Assembly (NCBI RefSeq): GCF_002101885.1
Contig: NZ_LQPS01000035.1
Location: 62,001 to 126,000, forward strand
DNA length: 64,000 nucleotides
From: Mycolicibacter senuensis
Lineage (GTDB): Bacteria; Actinomycetota; Actinomycetes; Mycobacteriales; Mycobacteriaceae
Direction of reading: 5' to 3'
The notes under the pieces are model-generated. The model saw only the letters and a list, made by a program, of their open reading frames with translations. It ran no database searches and was not told where the DNA came from. Position 1 is the stretch's first letter, and every line of letters starts with the position of its first letter. A program made the position numbers and the translations under genes. Positions 50,036-58,649 of the stretch are shown here, piece after piece.

Positions 50036-50785
50036 GTGAACGACACGGTGGACGGGCCGGTGGTGATTTTCGGCGGGCGCAGCGAGATCGGGGGAGAACT
50101 GGCGCGCCGGCTGGCACCCGGGGCGACGGTGGTGCTGGCCGCCCGGTCCGCCGACCGGCTCGACGCCGAGGTCGACGCGGTGCGCAACGCGGGTGCCGCT
50201 GCCGTGTACACCGTCGAGTTCGACGCCGACGACCTGGCGGGCCACGGCCCGCTGGTCGCGCGGCTGGTTGCCGAGCACGGACCGATCGGCACCGCCGTGG
50301 TGGCCTTCGGGATTCTGGGCGACCAGGCACGCGCCGAGGCCGACGCCGCACATGCGGTCGCCATCGTTCATACCGACTACGTCGCTCAGGTCAGCCTGCT
50401 CACTCACCTGGCCACGGCGATGCGAGCAGCCGGCCGGGGCCGCATGGTGGTGTTCTCGTCGGTGGCCGGGATGCGGGTGCGGCGGGCCAACTACGTCTAC
50501 GGCTCGGCCAAAGCCGGCCTCGACGGCTTCGCCGGTGGACTCGCGGACGCACTGCACGGCAGCGGGGTGGGGTTGCTGATCGTTCGGCCCGGGTTCGTGA
50601 TCGGGCGGATGACGGCCGGCATGAAGCCGGCTCCGCTGGCCAGCACCCCGGCGCAGGTGGCGGCGGCGACGGCTCGCGCACTCGAGCGGGGGCGGCGCAC
50701 GGTTGCGGTTCCCCGGCGACTGCGGATCATGTTCATCGTCATGCGCCTGGTGCCGCAGACCGTGTGGCGGCGGATGCCGCGTTAA
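50036..50785 (+). CDS. Short-chain dehydrogenase/reductase (Rv2073c type)
   Basis: A 249-residue NAD(P)-dependent SDR. The cofactor motif is VVIFGGRSEIGGELARRL, an altered G-x3-G-x-G in which GGRSEIG replaces the usual TGAxxGIG. The catalytic Ser is in MVVFSSVAGMRVRR and Tyr/Lys in YVYGSAKAGLDGFAGG. The C-terminus is basic (RRTVAVPRRLRIMF). Related SDRs next to F420 proteins in mycobacteria include the DprE2 class, but the substrate here is unknown. In H37Rv the homologue precedes the cobLMK genes, which are absent here. Confidence 0.85.
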   Translation: MNDTVDGPVVIFGGRSEIGGELARRLAPGATVVLAARSADRLDAEVDAVRNAGAAAVYTVEFDADDLAGHGPLVARLVAEHGPIGTAVVAFGILGDQARAEADAAHAVAIVHTDYVAQVSLLTHLATAMRAAGRGRMVVFSSVAGMRVRRANYVYGSAKAGLDGFAGGLADALHGSGVGLLIVRPGFVIGRMTAGMKPAPLASTPAQVAAATARALERGRRTVAVPRRLRIMFIVMRLVPQTVWRRMPR

Positions 50786-50813
50786 GGCACCGAATAGCCC
50801 CGCGACCGGGTAA

Positions 50814-50877
50814 TTTCGAGGTTCGAAACGCCCGAACTTATCAAGTTAATTAAAATTCACACCTAAATCACATGTGA
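50814..50877. promoter_or_regulatory. AT-rich region with three palindromes upstream of the small HTH gene
   Basis: Three palindromes occur within 64 bases: TTTCGA-GGT-TCGAAA (50814-50828), TTAATTAA (50846-50853) and TCACATGTGA (50868-50877). The stretch is far richer in A and T than the surroundings. They lie 30-95 bases before the -10 of the HTH gene and are candidate operators for it or another regulator. Confidence 0.5.
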
Positions 50878-50906
50878 CGAGCTGGTTTCCGCCCGCCGAA
50901 CAGGAC

Positions 50907-50912
50907 TATGGT
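50907..50912 (+). promoter_or_regulatory. -10 box of the small HTH gene
   Basis: TATGGT ends eight bases before the ATG at 50921, fitting the TANNNT leaderless pattern. Confidence 0.45.
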
Positions 50913-50920
50913 GTAAAACC

Positions 50921-51241
50921 ATGGACGATCGTGATAAAGACCCGTCGGTGGTGCTGCCATACCTGATCGGACGGCCGCTGCCCGCCACCGAAGTTTACGA
51001 GGCCTTCGGCTATCGCAAGTCGGCCTATTACAAGGCAGCCCACGAGGGCAGGCTGATCACTGCCGACAACCTGCTCCGGGTGGCCCAGCACTTCGGCTTG
51101 AACGCTGTGGACCTGCTGGTGCGCTACGGGTTGATCTCGCCCGACGCGGTGGCCGCCTACATCGACTCGGCGCAGCCGAACGGCTCGCCGTTGCCCAAGC
51201 TCGCCGAACTGCACCCGGTCGCGAGCCGGCCCCCGCTGTAG
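50921..51241 (+). CDS. Small helix-turn-helix protein, unrecognised
   Basis: A 106-residue protein I cannot assign to a named family. Residues 20-70 look like a repressor-type HTH: ATEVYEAFGYRKSAYYKAAH followed by LITADNLLRVAQHFGLNAVD and LLVRYGLI, where SAYYKAA resembles a recognition helix and the LNAVDLLVRYGLI end resembles XRE-like proteins. The C-terminus is a short Pro-rich tail. The upstream region has three palindromes, suggesting autoregulation. It lies where H37Rv carries the cobalamin/sigC/blaC region, so it may mark an insertion or deletion site. Confidence 0.6.
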   Translation: MDDRDKDPSVVLPYLIGRPLPATEVYEAFGYRKSAYYKAAHEGRLITADNLLRVAQHFGLNAVDLLVRYGLISPDAVAAYIDSAQPNGSPLPKLAELHPVASRPPL

Positions 51242-51300
51242 CCGCGCCGGCTCAGCCCGCCCATCGGCGAATCGTTCCGTGTGCCGCGGTGCCGGGCGAG

Positions 51301-51306
51301 TAGATT
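51301..51306 (+). promoter_or_regulatory. -10 box of the PPOX gene at 51314
   Basis: TAGATT ends seven bases before the GTG at 51314 and supports that start. Confidence 0.5.
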
Positions 51307-51313
51307 CGCCGGT

Positions 51314-51700
51314 GTGGCCCCAACCTTCGCCGAGATCGCCAAATCCAACTACCTGTTGCTGACCACGTTCACCAAGGATGGTCGCGCCAAGCCCACTCCG
51401 GTGTGGGCCGCCCCGGACGGGGATCGACTATTGGTGATCACCCAGGAGTCGGCTTGGAAGGTCAAGCGGATCCGCAATACCCCGCGGGTCACCTTGACAC
51501 CGTGTGACATGCGGGGCCGGCCCACGGGGGAGCCCGTCGAGGCGGTGGCCACTGTGCTGGACAAAGCCCACAACGGCGCCGTCTACGCCGCGATCGGCAG
51601 GCGTTACCCGATCGTCGGCCGGGTGTTCAACGTGTTCAGCAAGCTGCGCGGCGGAATGCGCACCAATGTCGGGCTGGCGCTGACGCCGGCTGCCGGCTGA
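51314..51700 (+). CDS. PPOX-class F420-dependent oxidoreductase (Rv2061c type)
   Basis: A 128-residue split beta-barrel protein with IAKSNYLLLTTFTKDGRAKP, WAAPDGDRLLVITQESAWKV, KRIRNTPRVTLTPCDMRGRP and YAAIGRRYPIVGRVF, typical of the TIGR03666/Rv2061 group of F420-binding proteins. Likely a small F420H2-dependent reductase; substrate unknown. Start is GTG 51314, not the upstream in-frame ATG at 51281, because of the TAGATT box. Confidence 0.82.
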   Translation: MAPTFAEIAKSNYLLLTTFTKDGRAKPTPVWAAPDGDRLLVITQESAWKVKRIRNTPRVTLTPCDMRGRPTGEPVEAVATVLDKAHNGAVYAAIGRRYPIVGRVFNVFSKLRGGMRTNVGLALTPAAG

Positions 51701-51726
51701 CCCGACGACTACGTCACATATAGTGG

Positions 51727-51749
51727 ATTTTAGTCATTAAAATTAGGAT
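51727..51749 (+). promoter_or_regulatory. Palindromic operator and -10 box of the RIC gene
   Basis: ATTTTAGTCATTAAAAT (51727-51743) is an inverted repeat with six-base arms and a five-base centre. It directly abuts TAGGAT (51744-51749), a TANNNT -10. A factor bound here would cover the promoter spacer. The 60 bases around it are strikingly AT-rich. The arm sequence does not match an operator I can name; an Rrf2-type (NsrR/SufR-like) or other redox/NO sensor is plausible for this gene. Confidence 0.6.
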
Positions 51750-51785
51750 GGTTGGTCCGAACCACCCCGACAACGAGGAGCTCCC

Positions 51786-52487
51786 GTGGCCGCCTTCACC
51801 TCCGACCAGATCCTCGGCGACATCGTCACCGCCGACCCGTCGACAACCCGCATCCTGAGCAGGTTCGGGATCGACTTCTGCTGCCACGGCCAGCGGACGC
51901 TGCGTGATGCGTGCGCCGCCGACGGCGTCGACGCCGACCAGCTGCTCGCGGCGCTGAACAGCTCCGATGCGCCCACCGAGCGCGCCGACTGGGCCGACTT
52001 CGACGACACCTCGCTGATCGCCCACATCGTCAGCACCCACCACCAGTTCCTCTGGGACGAGTTCCCGCGGCTGGCGGAGCTGGTCGACAAGGTGGCGCGG
52101 GTGCACGGCCCCAACCACGGCGAGCTGGTACGCGTGCGCGAGCTCTTCCATCAGCTGCGCGCCGGCATGGAGCCACACCTGCGCACCGAGGAGACCATGC
52201 TGTTCCCCGAGATCAGCCTGCGCGCCGGCCGCCCGGACCGGCCGCTCTCCGACGACCTGCGCGACGAACTGGCCGAGAACCAGCAGGAGCACGACAACGC
52301 CGGCCACCTGCTCGCCGAGCTGCGGACGCTCACCGACGGCTACGCCGTTCCGGCGGACGCCTGCGCCAGCTACACCGCGATGCTGGCCGGTCTGGCGGAC
52401 CTGGAGAGCGACATCCACCTGCATGTGCACAAGGAGAACAACGTGCTGTTCCCGCGGGTGCTCGCCGGGGCCGGCGCCCCGGCCTGA
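51786..52487 (+). CDS. Di-iron iron-sulfur cluster repair protein, RIC/YtfE/ScdA family
   Basis: A 233-residue protein. The N-terminal ScdA domain has the redox Cys pair in RFGIDFCCHGQRTLRDAC. The C-terminal hemerythrin-like di-iron domain supplies ligands in LIAHIVSTHHQFLWDE, RMEP-like GMEPHLRTEETMLFPEI, ENQQEHDNAGHLLAEL and DIHLHVHKENNVLFPR. RIC proteins protect and repair Fe-S clusters after nitric oxide or peroxide damage. GTG start after GAGGAG. Single-gene unit with a palindromic operator. I recall no such gene in M. tuberculosis H37Rv at this locus. Confidence 0.92.
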   Translation: MAAFTSDQILGDIVTADPSTTRILSRFGIDFCCHGQRTLRDACAADGVDADQLLAALNSSDAPTERADWADFDDTSLIAHIVSTHHQFLWDEFPRLAELVDKVARVHGPNHGELVRVRELFHQLRAGMEPHLRTEETMLFPEISLRAGRPDRPLSDDLRDELAENQQEHDNAGHLLAELRTLTDGYAVPADACASYTAMLAGLADLESDIHLHVHKENNVLFPRVLAGAGAPA

Positions 52488-52489
52488 GC

Positions 52490-53191
52490 TCAACCGCCGG
52501 CGTGCAGGTGTTCGCCGAAGAACGCGAACACCCGCGCCCAGGCGTCGGAGGTTGCGGCGTCCTTGTAGCCGAAGCCGGTGATGCGGAGCAGCGGCTGGGC
52601 CGGCAGTTGGTTGGCGAAGCTGTGCCCCGCTCCCGGATAGGTCTTGATGTCGTGCGCGATGTTGTGGTGCTCGACGACCCGGCGGAGCCGGTCGGGGGCG
52701 CCTTTGCCCAGCGGATCACGGCCGCCGAAGCTGGCGACGATCGGGCAGGCGCCGCTGAGGGTCTCCTCGAGGTGCCGGGGCAGTGGCGTGCCGTAGAACG
52801 GAGCCGAGGCTCCGAACCCCTTGGGGGACAACATCAGTGCGAACTGCCCGCCCATGCAGAAACCGGCGATCCCGACCTGGCCCGAGCATTCCGGCATGCC
52901 CAACAGGTGGTCGCGGGCAGCCAAGATGTCGTCCAGCGCTCGGCCGCGCTGGGTCAGCAGTTCGCGGAACACCCGGGTGATACAGCGTGCCCGGCCGCCG
53001 CGGGAGTACAGGTTCGGCGACACGGTCAGATAACCCGCGCCGGCGATGCGCTCGGAGATGGCTGTCATGTCCGCGGCGTAGCCGATCGCGTCGTGGACCA
53101 CCACCACACCGGGCCACGGCCCGGGACCCTCCGGAATGTCCAGCAGCGCATCGATGGGTCCGCCGGGAGTGGCAATGTCGATGGTCGTCAT
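52490..53191 (-). CDS. Dienelactone hydrolase family protein (Rv2054 type)
   Basis: A 233-residue alpha/beta hydrolase. The Cys nucleophile typical of dienelactone hydrolases is in VGIAGFCMGGQFALML, the Asp in FGGRDPLGKG and the His in PGAGHSFANQ. FYGTPLPRHLEETL and HDAIGYAADM also fit. Enol-lactone or related ester hydrolysis is expected; the physiological substrate is unknown. Convergent with the RIC gene, with two bases between the stops; divergent from fxsA. Confidence 0.88.
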   Translation of the reverse strand: MTTIDIATPGGPIDALLDIPEGPGPWPGVVVVHDAIGYAADMTAISERIAGAGYLTVSPNLYSRGGRARCITRVFRELLTQRGRALDDILAARDHLLGMPECSGQVGIAGFCMGGQFALMLSPKGFGASAPFYGTPLPRHLEETLSGACPIVASFGGRDPLGKGAPDRLRRVVEHHNIAHDIKTYPGAGHSFANQLPAQPLLRITGFGYKDAATSDAWARVFAFFGEHLHAGG

Positions 53192-53256
53192 GGCCTCAAG
53201 GTATTCCCTGGGACGCCGGGTGGGAACCTCCTCGACAGTTCAGACGTTGGGGTGGC

Positions 53257-53748
53257 ATGGCGAGCGCTGTGTTGCGGATCGTGCTGATCTATGTCCTGGT
53301 CGAGTCGGCAGCGGTTGCCGGGCTGATCTGGGGGATCGGTTTCGGCTGGACCGCACTGTTGCTGCTGGGCGTCTTCCTGGCGGGGCTGGCGTTGTCGGCC
53401 GGGCAGATCAAACGCCAGGTAGCCCGGTTGCGTGCCGGCGCCGGCCAGCGTGTGCTCGCCGACGGCGGGCTGATCGCGGCGGGCACGCTGCTGGTCGTGG
53501 TCCCCGGGCCGGTGACCACGCTGGCAGGCCTGGCGCTGCTGGCGCCTCCGACCCGGGCCGCCGCGCGCCCGGTGCTGGCTGCGGCGGCAGCCGCCGGGCT
53601 CGGCCGCCGCACGCCCCTGGTGGCCGCCACCGTCATCGGCCGACGCTGGTACACCGCCCGGCGCGCTCCCGGCCGCCGCCTCGACTACATCGACGCCGAA
53701 TTCGTCGACGTCACCGATACTCAACCGCCCGCCCTGTCCGTCGGTTGA
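53257..53748 (+). CDS. fxsA: FxsA family membrane protein
   Basis: A 163-residue membrane protein with hydrophobic segments VLRIVLIYVLVESAAVAGLI, GWTALLLLGVFLAGLALSAG and LIAAGTLLVVVPGPVTTLAG. PGPVTTLAGLALL matches the FxsA pattern PGF/PG-T-D-x-x-G-x-x-L in degenerate form. Corresponds to Rv2053c. The E. coli relative affects exclusion of phage T7 by the F plasmid; role here unknown. ATG at 53257 is preferred although the frame extends upstream across the divergent gene. Confidence 0.8.
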   Translation: MASAVLRIVLIYVLVESAAVAGLIWGIGFGWTALLLLGVFLAGLALSAGQIKRQVARLRAGAGQRVLADGGLIAAGTLLVVVPGPVTTLAGLALLAPPTRAAARPVLAAAAAAGLGRRTPLVAATVIGRRWYTARRAPGRRLDYIDAEFVDVTDTQPPALSVG

Positions 53749-53760
53749 TCCGGCACCCCG

Positions 53761-53766
53761 TACTTT
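53761..53766 (+). promoter_or_regulatory. -10 box of the amidohydrolase-lnt-ppm1 operon
   Basis: TACTTT ends seven bases before the GTG at 53774; leaderless TANNNT arrangement. Confidence 0.5.
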
Positions 53767-53773
53767 CTACGTC

Positions 53774-55375
53774 GTGACCGTTGTGCCCGGGGCTCCCACA
53801 TCGCTGTTGCTCGGCGGGCGTATCCACAGCCCGAGCCATCCGGATGCCACCGCGATGGCCCTCCGCGACGGGGTGGTCGCCTGGCTGGGCAGTGACGCCG
53901 TCGGCCGCGAGCAGTTTCCGCACGCCGAGGTCACCGACCTCGACGGGGCCCTGGTGACACCGGCTTTCGTAGACAGTCACGTTCATGTCACCGAGACGGG
54001 ACTGTGCCGCACCGGCCTGGATCTGCGGGCGGCCACCTCGCAGCGGCACTGCCTGCAGTTGATCGCCGATTACGCGGCAGCTCATCCCGACCAGCCGATC
54101 TGGGGGCACGGCTGGGACGAATCGGGCTGGCCCGACGGCGCGGCCCCGGACACCGCGGCGCTCGACGCGGTGGTGGGCGAGCGACCGGCCTACCTGTCGC
54201 GGGTCGACGTCCACTCGGCGCTGGCGTCCGGCGGGCTGCGCAAGCGGGTGCGCGAACTTCCGGCGGATTGCGGCATCGGGCCACTGTCCGGCGCCGCCCA
54301 CCACCTGGTTCGCGCCGCGGCCCGGGAACTGCTCACCGCGCCGCAACGCGCCGCTGCCCGCACCGCCGCCCTCGACGCCGCCGCCGCGGTGGGCATCGTC
54401 GCGGTCCACGAGTGCGCCGGCCCGGACATCGGCGGCCTCGACGACTGGCGGGAACTGCGGGCCCTGCACCACGGTGTCGAGGTCATCGGCTACTGGGGCG
54501 AACCGGTCACCAGCGCCGCCCGGGCGCGCGAACTGCTCGCCGACACCGGCGCCCGCGGGCTGGGCGGTGATCTGTTCGTCGACGGCGCGCTGGGCTCACA
54601 CACCGCCTGGCTGCACGAGCCCTACGCCGACGCCGCCGGCTACACCGGGGTGTGCCACCTGGACGCCGACTCCGTCCGTGCCCATCTGTGGGCGTGCACC
54701 GAGGCCGGGGTGACCGCCGGGTTCCACGTCATCGGGGACGCCGCGGTGTCCTCGGTGATCGCGGCACTGCAGCCGGTGGTGCAGCACTTCGGGGTCGCAG
54801 CGGTGGCGGCCTGCGGGCACCGGCTGGAGCATCTGGAGATGGTCAGCGCCGAGCAGGCCGCCCAGCTGGGATCGTGGGGCGTGATCGCCAGCATGCAGCC
54901 GGGTTTCGACGCGCGGTGGGGCGGCGACGACGGCATGTACGCACAGCGGCTGGGTGTGCAGCGCGCCGCGGGGCTGAACCCGTTCGCGCTGTTAGCATCC
55001 CAAGGCGTGCCCCTCGCGTTCGGTTCCGACAGCCCGGTCACCGAGCTCGATCCGTGGGCCGCAGTCCGCGCGGCCGCACACCACCGCACCCCCGGCAGCG
55101 CGGTGTCGATGCGGGCGGCGTTCGGCGCCGCGACACGCGGTGGCTGGCGCGCCGCCGGCATCAACGACGGCATCAGCGGAACCCTGGTGCCCGGCGCACC
55201 GGCCTCCTACGCCATCTGGGAGCCCACTCCGCTGGCCGTCGCGGCGCCCCGCGACACGGTTCAGCGATGGTCGACCGATCCGCGCTCACGGGTGCCCGCG
55301 CTACCGGTACTGGAACCCGGTGGCTCACCGCTGTGTCGGCGCACCGTGCACCGGGGTGTGGTGCTGCATGGCTGA
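53774..55375 (+). CDS. YtcJ-like metal-dependent amidohydrolase
   Basis: A 533-residue amidohydrolase (amidohydro_3/YtcJ group). N-terminal small beta domain with [20 protein letters not shown], then metal-binding [15 protein letters not shown] (H-x-H), [47 protein letters not shown] and the metal Asp in [14 protein letters not shown]. Substrate unknown; relatives act on amides or imides. It overlaps lnt by eight bases and so is transcribed with envelope-biogenesis genes, which may hint at a cell-wall link, but this is inference. Confidence 0.85.
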   Translation: MTVVPGAPTSLLLGGRIHSPSHPDATAMALRDGVVAWLGSDAVGREQFPHAEVTDLDGALVTPAFVDSHVHVTETGLCRTGLDLRAATSQRHCLQLIADYAAAHPDQPIWGHGWDESGWPDGAAPDTAALDAVVGERPAYLSRVDVHSALASGGLRKRVRELPADCGIGPLSGAAHHLVRAAARELLTAPQRAAARTAALDAAAAVGIVAVHECAGPDIGGLDDWRELRALHHGVEVIGYWGEPVTSAARARELLADTGARGLGGDLFVDGALGSHTAWLHEPYADAAGYTGVCHLDADSVRAHLWACTEAGVTAGFHVIGDAAVSSVIAALQPVVQHFGVAAVAACGHRLEHLEMVSAEQAAQLGSWGVIASMQPGFDARWGGDDGMYAQRLGVQRAAGLNPFALLASQGVPLAFGSDSPVTELDPWAAVRAAAHHRTPGSAVSMRAAFGAATRGGWRAAGINDGISGTLVPGAPASYAIWEPTPLAVAAPRDTVQRWSTDPRSRVPALPVLEPGGSPLCRRTVHRGVVLHG

Positions 55376-57065
55376 GACCACCGACCATCCCGACCCCGCT
55401 CCGGTCGCCGGCCCGAACAGGCTGGAACGCCTCGGCATCGCGGCGGCCGACCGTTGGGCCCAACTGGCGGCGTCGGTGGTCGCCGGGATGCTGCTTCGGG
55501 CCAGCTTCCCGCCGCTGAACTGGTGGTGGGCGGCGATTCTGGCCTTCGGGTTGCTGGCCTGGGTGCTCATTCGCCGCGAGACCACCGTCGCCGGTGGTTT
55601 CGGCTACGGCCTGCTGTGCGGCCTGGCGTTCTATCTGCCGCTGCTGCCGTGGGTGGGCGGACTGGTCGGGGCGCTGCCCTGGCTGATGCTGGCGCTGATG
55701 TGCGCGCTGTTTCCCGCCGTGTTCGGGGCCGCGGCGGTGGCGCTGCGCGATCTGGCGGGCTGGCCGGTCTGGTTCGCGTTGCTGTGGGCCGCGCAGGAAT
55801 GGGCGAAATCGATGGTCCCGTTCGGTGGATTCCCTTGGGGGGCTATCGGATACGGTCAGACGTCGGGACCGCTGCTGCCGCTGGTCGCGCTCGGCGGGGT
55901 GCCGCTGCTGTCGCTGGCCGTGGCGCTGACCGGCTGCGCCGGGACGGCGCTGACGGTGGAGATTATCCGGTGGCTGCGGGAGGCTTCGCCGCCGACCGCG
56001 GCGGACTCCGGCCGTCCACCGGCGGTCCTGCTACCGGGGCTGTGCATCTGCCTGGTGCTGCTGTCGGCGGTCGTGGTATGGCCCGGGGTGCGCCGCTCCG
56101 GCGCGGGCGCCGGTGATGACCCGGCGATCACGGTGGCAGCGGTGCAGGGCAACGTGCCGCGTCTCGGGCTGGACTTCAACGCCCAGCGTCGCCAGGTGTT
56201 GGACTATCACGTCCGGGAGACCCTGCGGTTGGCCGACGACATCGAGGCCGGGCGGGCAGCCGCGCCGCTGTTCGTGATCTGGCCGGAGAACGCTTCCGAT
56301 ATCGACCCGATCGCGAACGCCGATGCCGCCCATGAGATCACCATGGCCGCTCAGGCGATCGACGCCCCGATCCTGGTGGGCACCGTGCGTGCGGCGCCCG
56401 GCTGGACCAGGGAGAACCCGGTGGCGACGAACTCGGTGCTGGTGTGGGACCCGCAGACCGGTCCGGGAGAGAGCCACGACAAGCGGATCGTGCAGCCGTT
56501 CGGCGAGTACCTGCCATGGCGCGGGTTCTTCCGTCAGCTGTCCGGCTACGCCGACCGTGCCGGCTATTTCGTGCCGGGCGACGGTGACGGTGTGGTGCAT
56601 GTCGCGGGCGTTCCGGTCGGCGTGGCCACCTGCTGGGAGGTGATCTTCGACCGGGCGCCCCGCGAATCGGTCTTGGCCGGTGCCCAGCTGCTGGCGGTGC
56701 CGTCCAACAACGCGACGTTCGACGAGACGATGAGCGAGCAGCAGCTGGCCTTCGCCAAGGTGCGCGCCGTCGAACACAACCGGTACGTCGTCGTTGCGGG
56801 AACCACCGGGATCAGCGCGGTGATCGCTCCCGACGGCCGCGAACTGGCCCGCACGGCGTTCTTCGAACCCGCCTACCTGGACGCTCACGTGCGGCTCAAG
56901 ACCGCCCTGACCCCGGCCACCCGGTGGGCGCCGATCCTGCAATGGGTGCTGCTCGGTGCGGCTGTTGCCGGCCTGTTGGCGGCAATACGGCAAAATGGTC
57001 GATTCACCTGGTTCACGCGTCGTAGCACCGGCGCCGATGTTGACTCCGAGGAGCGGCGCCGATGA
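55368..57065 (+). CDS. lnt: Apolipoprotein N-acyltransferase
   Basis: Adds the third acyl chain to lipoproteins in the plasma membrane. The 565-residue protein has six to eight N-terminal helices and a periplasmic nitrilase domain with an intact Glu-Lys-Cys triad: [33 protein letters not shown] and [19 protein letters not shown] final helix ([18 protein letters not shown]) anchors the C-terminus. In M. tuberculosis Lnt and Ppm1 form one polypeptide (Rv2051c); here the lnt stop overlaps the ppm1 ATG, so they are separate but coupled. Confidence 0.94.
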   Translation: MAETTDHPDPAPVAGPNRLERLGIAAADRWAQLAASVVAGMLLRASFPPLNWWWAAILAFGLLAWVLIRRETTVAGGFGYGLLCGLAFYLPLLPWVGGLVGALPWLMLALMCALFPAVFGAAAVALRDLAGWPVWFALLWAAQEWAKSMVPFGGFPWGAIGYGQTSGPLLPLVALGGVPLLSLAVALTGCAGTALTVEIIRWLREASPPTAADSGRPPAVLLPGLCICLVLLSAVVVWPGVRRSGAGAGDDPAITVAAVQGNVPRLGLDFNAQRRQVLDYHVRETLRLADDIEAGRAAAPLFVIWPENASDIDPIANADAAHEITMAAQAIDAPILVGTVRAAPGWTRENPVATNSVLVWDPQTGPGESHDKRIVQPFGEYLPWRGFFRQLSGYADRAGYFVPGDGDGVVHVAGVPVGVATCWEVIFDRAPRESVLAGAQLLAVPSNNATFDETMSEQQLAFAKVRAVEHNRYVVVAGTTGISAVIAPDGRELARTAFFEPAYLDAHVRLKTALTPATRWAPILQWVLLGAAVAGLLAAIRQNGRFTWFTRRSTGADVDSEERRR

Positions 57066-57814
57066 GTGATCGTCCCAGCCTGCACACGCTGGTGGTGGTT
57101 CCCACCTACAACGAGCTGGAGAATCTGCCGGTCATTCTCGGCCGGCTGCAGCAGGCCCGCCCGGACGTGCACGTCCTGGTGGTGGACGACGGCAGCCCCG
57201 ACGGCACCGGCAAGCTGGCCGATGAGCTGGCCGCCGCCGACCCCGAGCGCATCCACGTGATGCACCGCACCGCCAAGGCCGGCTTGGGAGCGGCCTACCT
57301 CGCCGGTTTCGCCTGGGGGCTGGCTCGCCACTACCAGGTGGTGGTCGAGATGGACGCCGACGGCAGCCATGCGCCCGAGCAGCTGTACCGGCTGCTGGAA
57401 GCGATCGACGCCGGAGCCGACGTAGCGATCGGTTCGCGCTATGTCGACGGCGGCGCCGTGCGCAACTGGCCGGTGCGCCGCCTGGTGCTGTCCAAGACCG
57501 CCAACACCTACGCCCGGCTCCTGCTGGGAGTGGGAATCCACGACATCACCGCCGGGTACCGGGCCTACCGTCGCGAGGTGCTGGAGAAGATCGGTCTGGA
57601 CGCGGTCGACTCGAAGGGGTACTGCTTCCAGGTCGACCTCACCTGGCGGGCGGTCAACAACGGTTTCACCATCACCGAGGTGCCGATCACGTTCGCCGAG
57701 CGCGAGCTGGGCGTCTCCAAGATGAGCGGCTCCAACATCCGTGAGGCGATGGTCAAGGTCGCCCGCTGGGGTATCGGCGGCCGGATGAACCGGCTTCGGG
57801 GCCGGAGCGGCTGA
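57062..57814 (+). CDS. ppm1: Polyprenol-phosphate mannose synthase
   Basis: GT2 glycosyltransferase using GDP-mannose and polyprenyl phosphate to make the mannose donor for lipoarabinomannan and protein mannosylation. The 250-residue catalytic domain has [35 protein letters not shown], the D-x-D-like [16 protein letters not shown], and [16 protein letters not shown]. It carries no membrane domain of its own and probably relies on the neighbouring Lnt, as in M. smegmatis, for membrane association. ATGA overlap with lnt. Confidence 0.94.
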   Translation: MSDRPSLHTLVVVPTYNELENLPVILGRLQQARPDVHVLVVDDGSPDGTGKLADELAAADPERIHVMHRTAKAGLGAAYLAGFAWGLARHYQVVVEMDADGSHAPEQLYRLLEAIDAGADVAIGSRYVDGGAVRNWPVRRLVLSKTANTYARLLLGVGIHDITAGYRAYRREVLEKIGLDAVDSKGYCFQVDLTWRAVNNGFTITEVPITFAERELGVSKMSGSNIREAMVKVARWGIGGRMNRLRGRSG

Positions 57815-57815
57815 G

Positions 57816-57845
57816 AAAACCCGCAGGTCAGCCGCGACGGCGGGT
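57816..57845 (-). terminator. Probable intrinsic terminator of rbpA
   Basis: On the minus strand ACCCGC and GCGGGT pair across a loop of about 18 bases that includes the rbpA stop codon, followed by TTTTC. It also lies between the convergent ppm1 and rbpA genes. Confidence 0.45.
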
Positions 57846-58163
57846 CTTGATCAGGTCCAGGCGCTCCTTGAGCAGCTCTTCGAGGTCTTCGATCGAGCGG
57901 CGCTCCAGCAGCATGTCCCAGTGCGTGCGCGGCGGCTTGACCTTCTTCGGCTCGGGCAGGTCGCCCTCGAGCAGGGTGCCCTCCAGGCCGTTACGGCACA
58001 TCCAGGTGCCCGGAAGCTCCGCGTCGTCGGCGAACGGGACCTCGAACTCCTCACCGTTGTCGGTGCGGTACCGCGCCATCCGGCGTGGCGCCAGGTCGTG
58101 GTTGCGGTCGGTCTCGTAGCTCACGGCGCCCAGTCGACTGCCCCGCAGTACACGATCAGCCAT
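57828..58163 (-). CDS. rbpA: RNA polymerase-binding protein RbpA
   Basis: Actinobacterial transcription factor that binds the group 1 and group 2 sigma factors SigA/SigB and RNA polymerase and stabilises the open complex. The 111 residues are nearly those of M. tuberculosis RbpA: disordered N-terminus ADRVLRGSRLGAVSYETDRN, the core RbpA domain with MARYRTDNGEEFEVPF, the basic linker EPKKVKPPRTHWDM, and the sigma-interaction helix RRSIEDLEELLKERLDLIK. AAAGGAG precedes the ATG. A presence that places the organism in Actinobacteria. Confidence 0.97.
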   Translation of the reverse strand: MADRVLRGSRLGAVSYETDRNHDLAPRRMARYRTDNGEEFEVPFADDAELPGTWMCRNGLEGTLLEGDLPEPKKVKPPRTHWDMLLERRSIEDLEELLKERLDLIKTRRRG

Positions 58164-58292
58164 GACCCACACTCCTTTGAACCTGTTTGTCTTCGAATTC
58201 GTCTCGCCTTGACAACGCGGGCGGGCCCTGTGCAGTTCCCGACGCACGCGGCACAGCCCCTAATGATACCGGGATCAGCGCGACCGCCGGAC

Positions 58293-58298
58293 TAAGGT
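58293..58298 (+). promoter_or_regulatory. -10 box of the small zinc-ribbon gene
   Basis: TAAGGT ends eight bases before the GTG at 58307, fitting TANNNT. Confidence 0.4.
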
Positions 58299-58306
58299 GT
58301 TCAGGC

Positions 58307-58645
58307 GTGCCGCGCAGTCCCCGCCCCCAGCCGTGCCGGTGGTGCGGCCGAGATGTCGGCGACGCCGGAATCGGGCGGCGCCGGCAGTACTGCCGGCAAT
58401 CCTGCCGGCAGCGCGCCTACGAGCAGCGTGCCCTGATCAGCAGCGGTAAGACCACGGCGCTGGCGCCTGATTCGGTGGTGCTCTCCGCCGAGGAGGCGAC
58501 GGCCTTGTCCGACCGGGTGTATCAGGTGCGGTGCGCGGCCGAGGACGTCGCGACCGCGCTGGCCGAGGACGCCGGCCGCGATGAGCTGCGGCAGCTGTGT
58601 GAGGCGTTGCTGCAGGCCGTCGACGCTGCCGACCGGTGGCGTTGA
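58307..58645 (+). CDS. Small zinc-finger-like protein (Rv2049c type)
   Basis: A 112-residue protein whose N-terminal half holds four cysteines in CRWCGRDVGD and QYCRQSCRQRAYEQR, a C-x2-C...C-x3-C zinc-ribbon pattern followed by a basic stretch. The C-terminal half (ATALSDRVYQVRCAAEDVAT) is helical. It corresponds to the small Rv2049c protein near rbpA. Nucleic-acid or protein binding is possible; function unknown. The next gene, lppI, converges on it with four bases between. Confidence 0.75.
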   Translation: MPRSPRPQPCRWCGRDVGDAGIGRRRQYCRQSCRQRAYEQRALISSGKTTALAPDSVVLSAEEATALSDRVYQVRCAAEDVATALAEDAGRDELRQLCEALLQAVDAADRWR

Positions 58646-58649
58646 GGCG

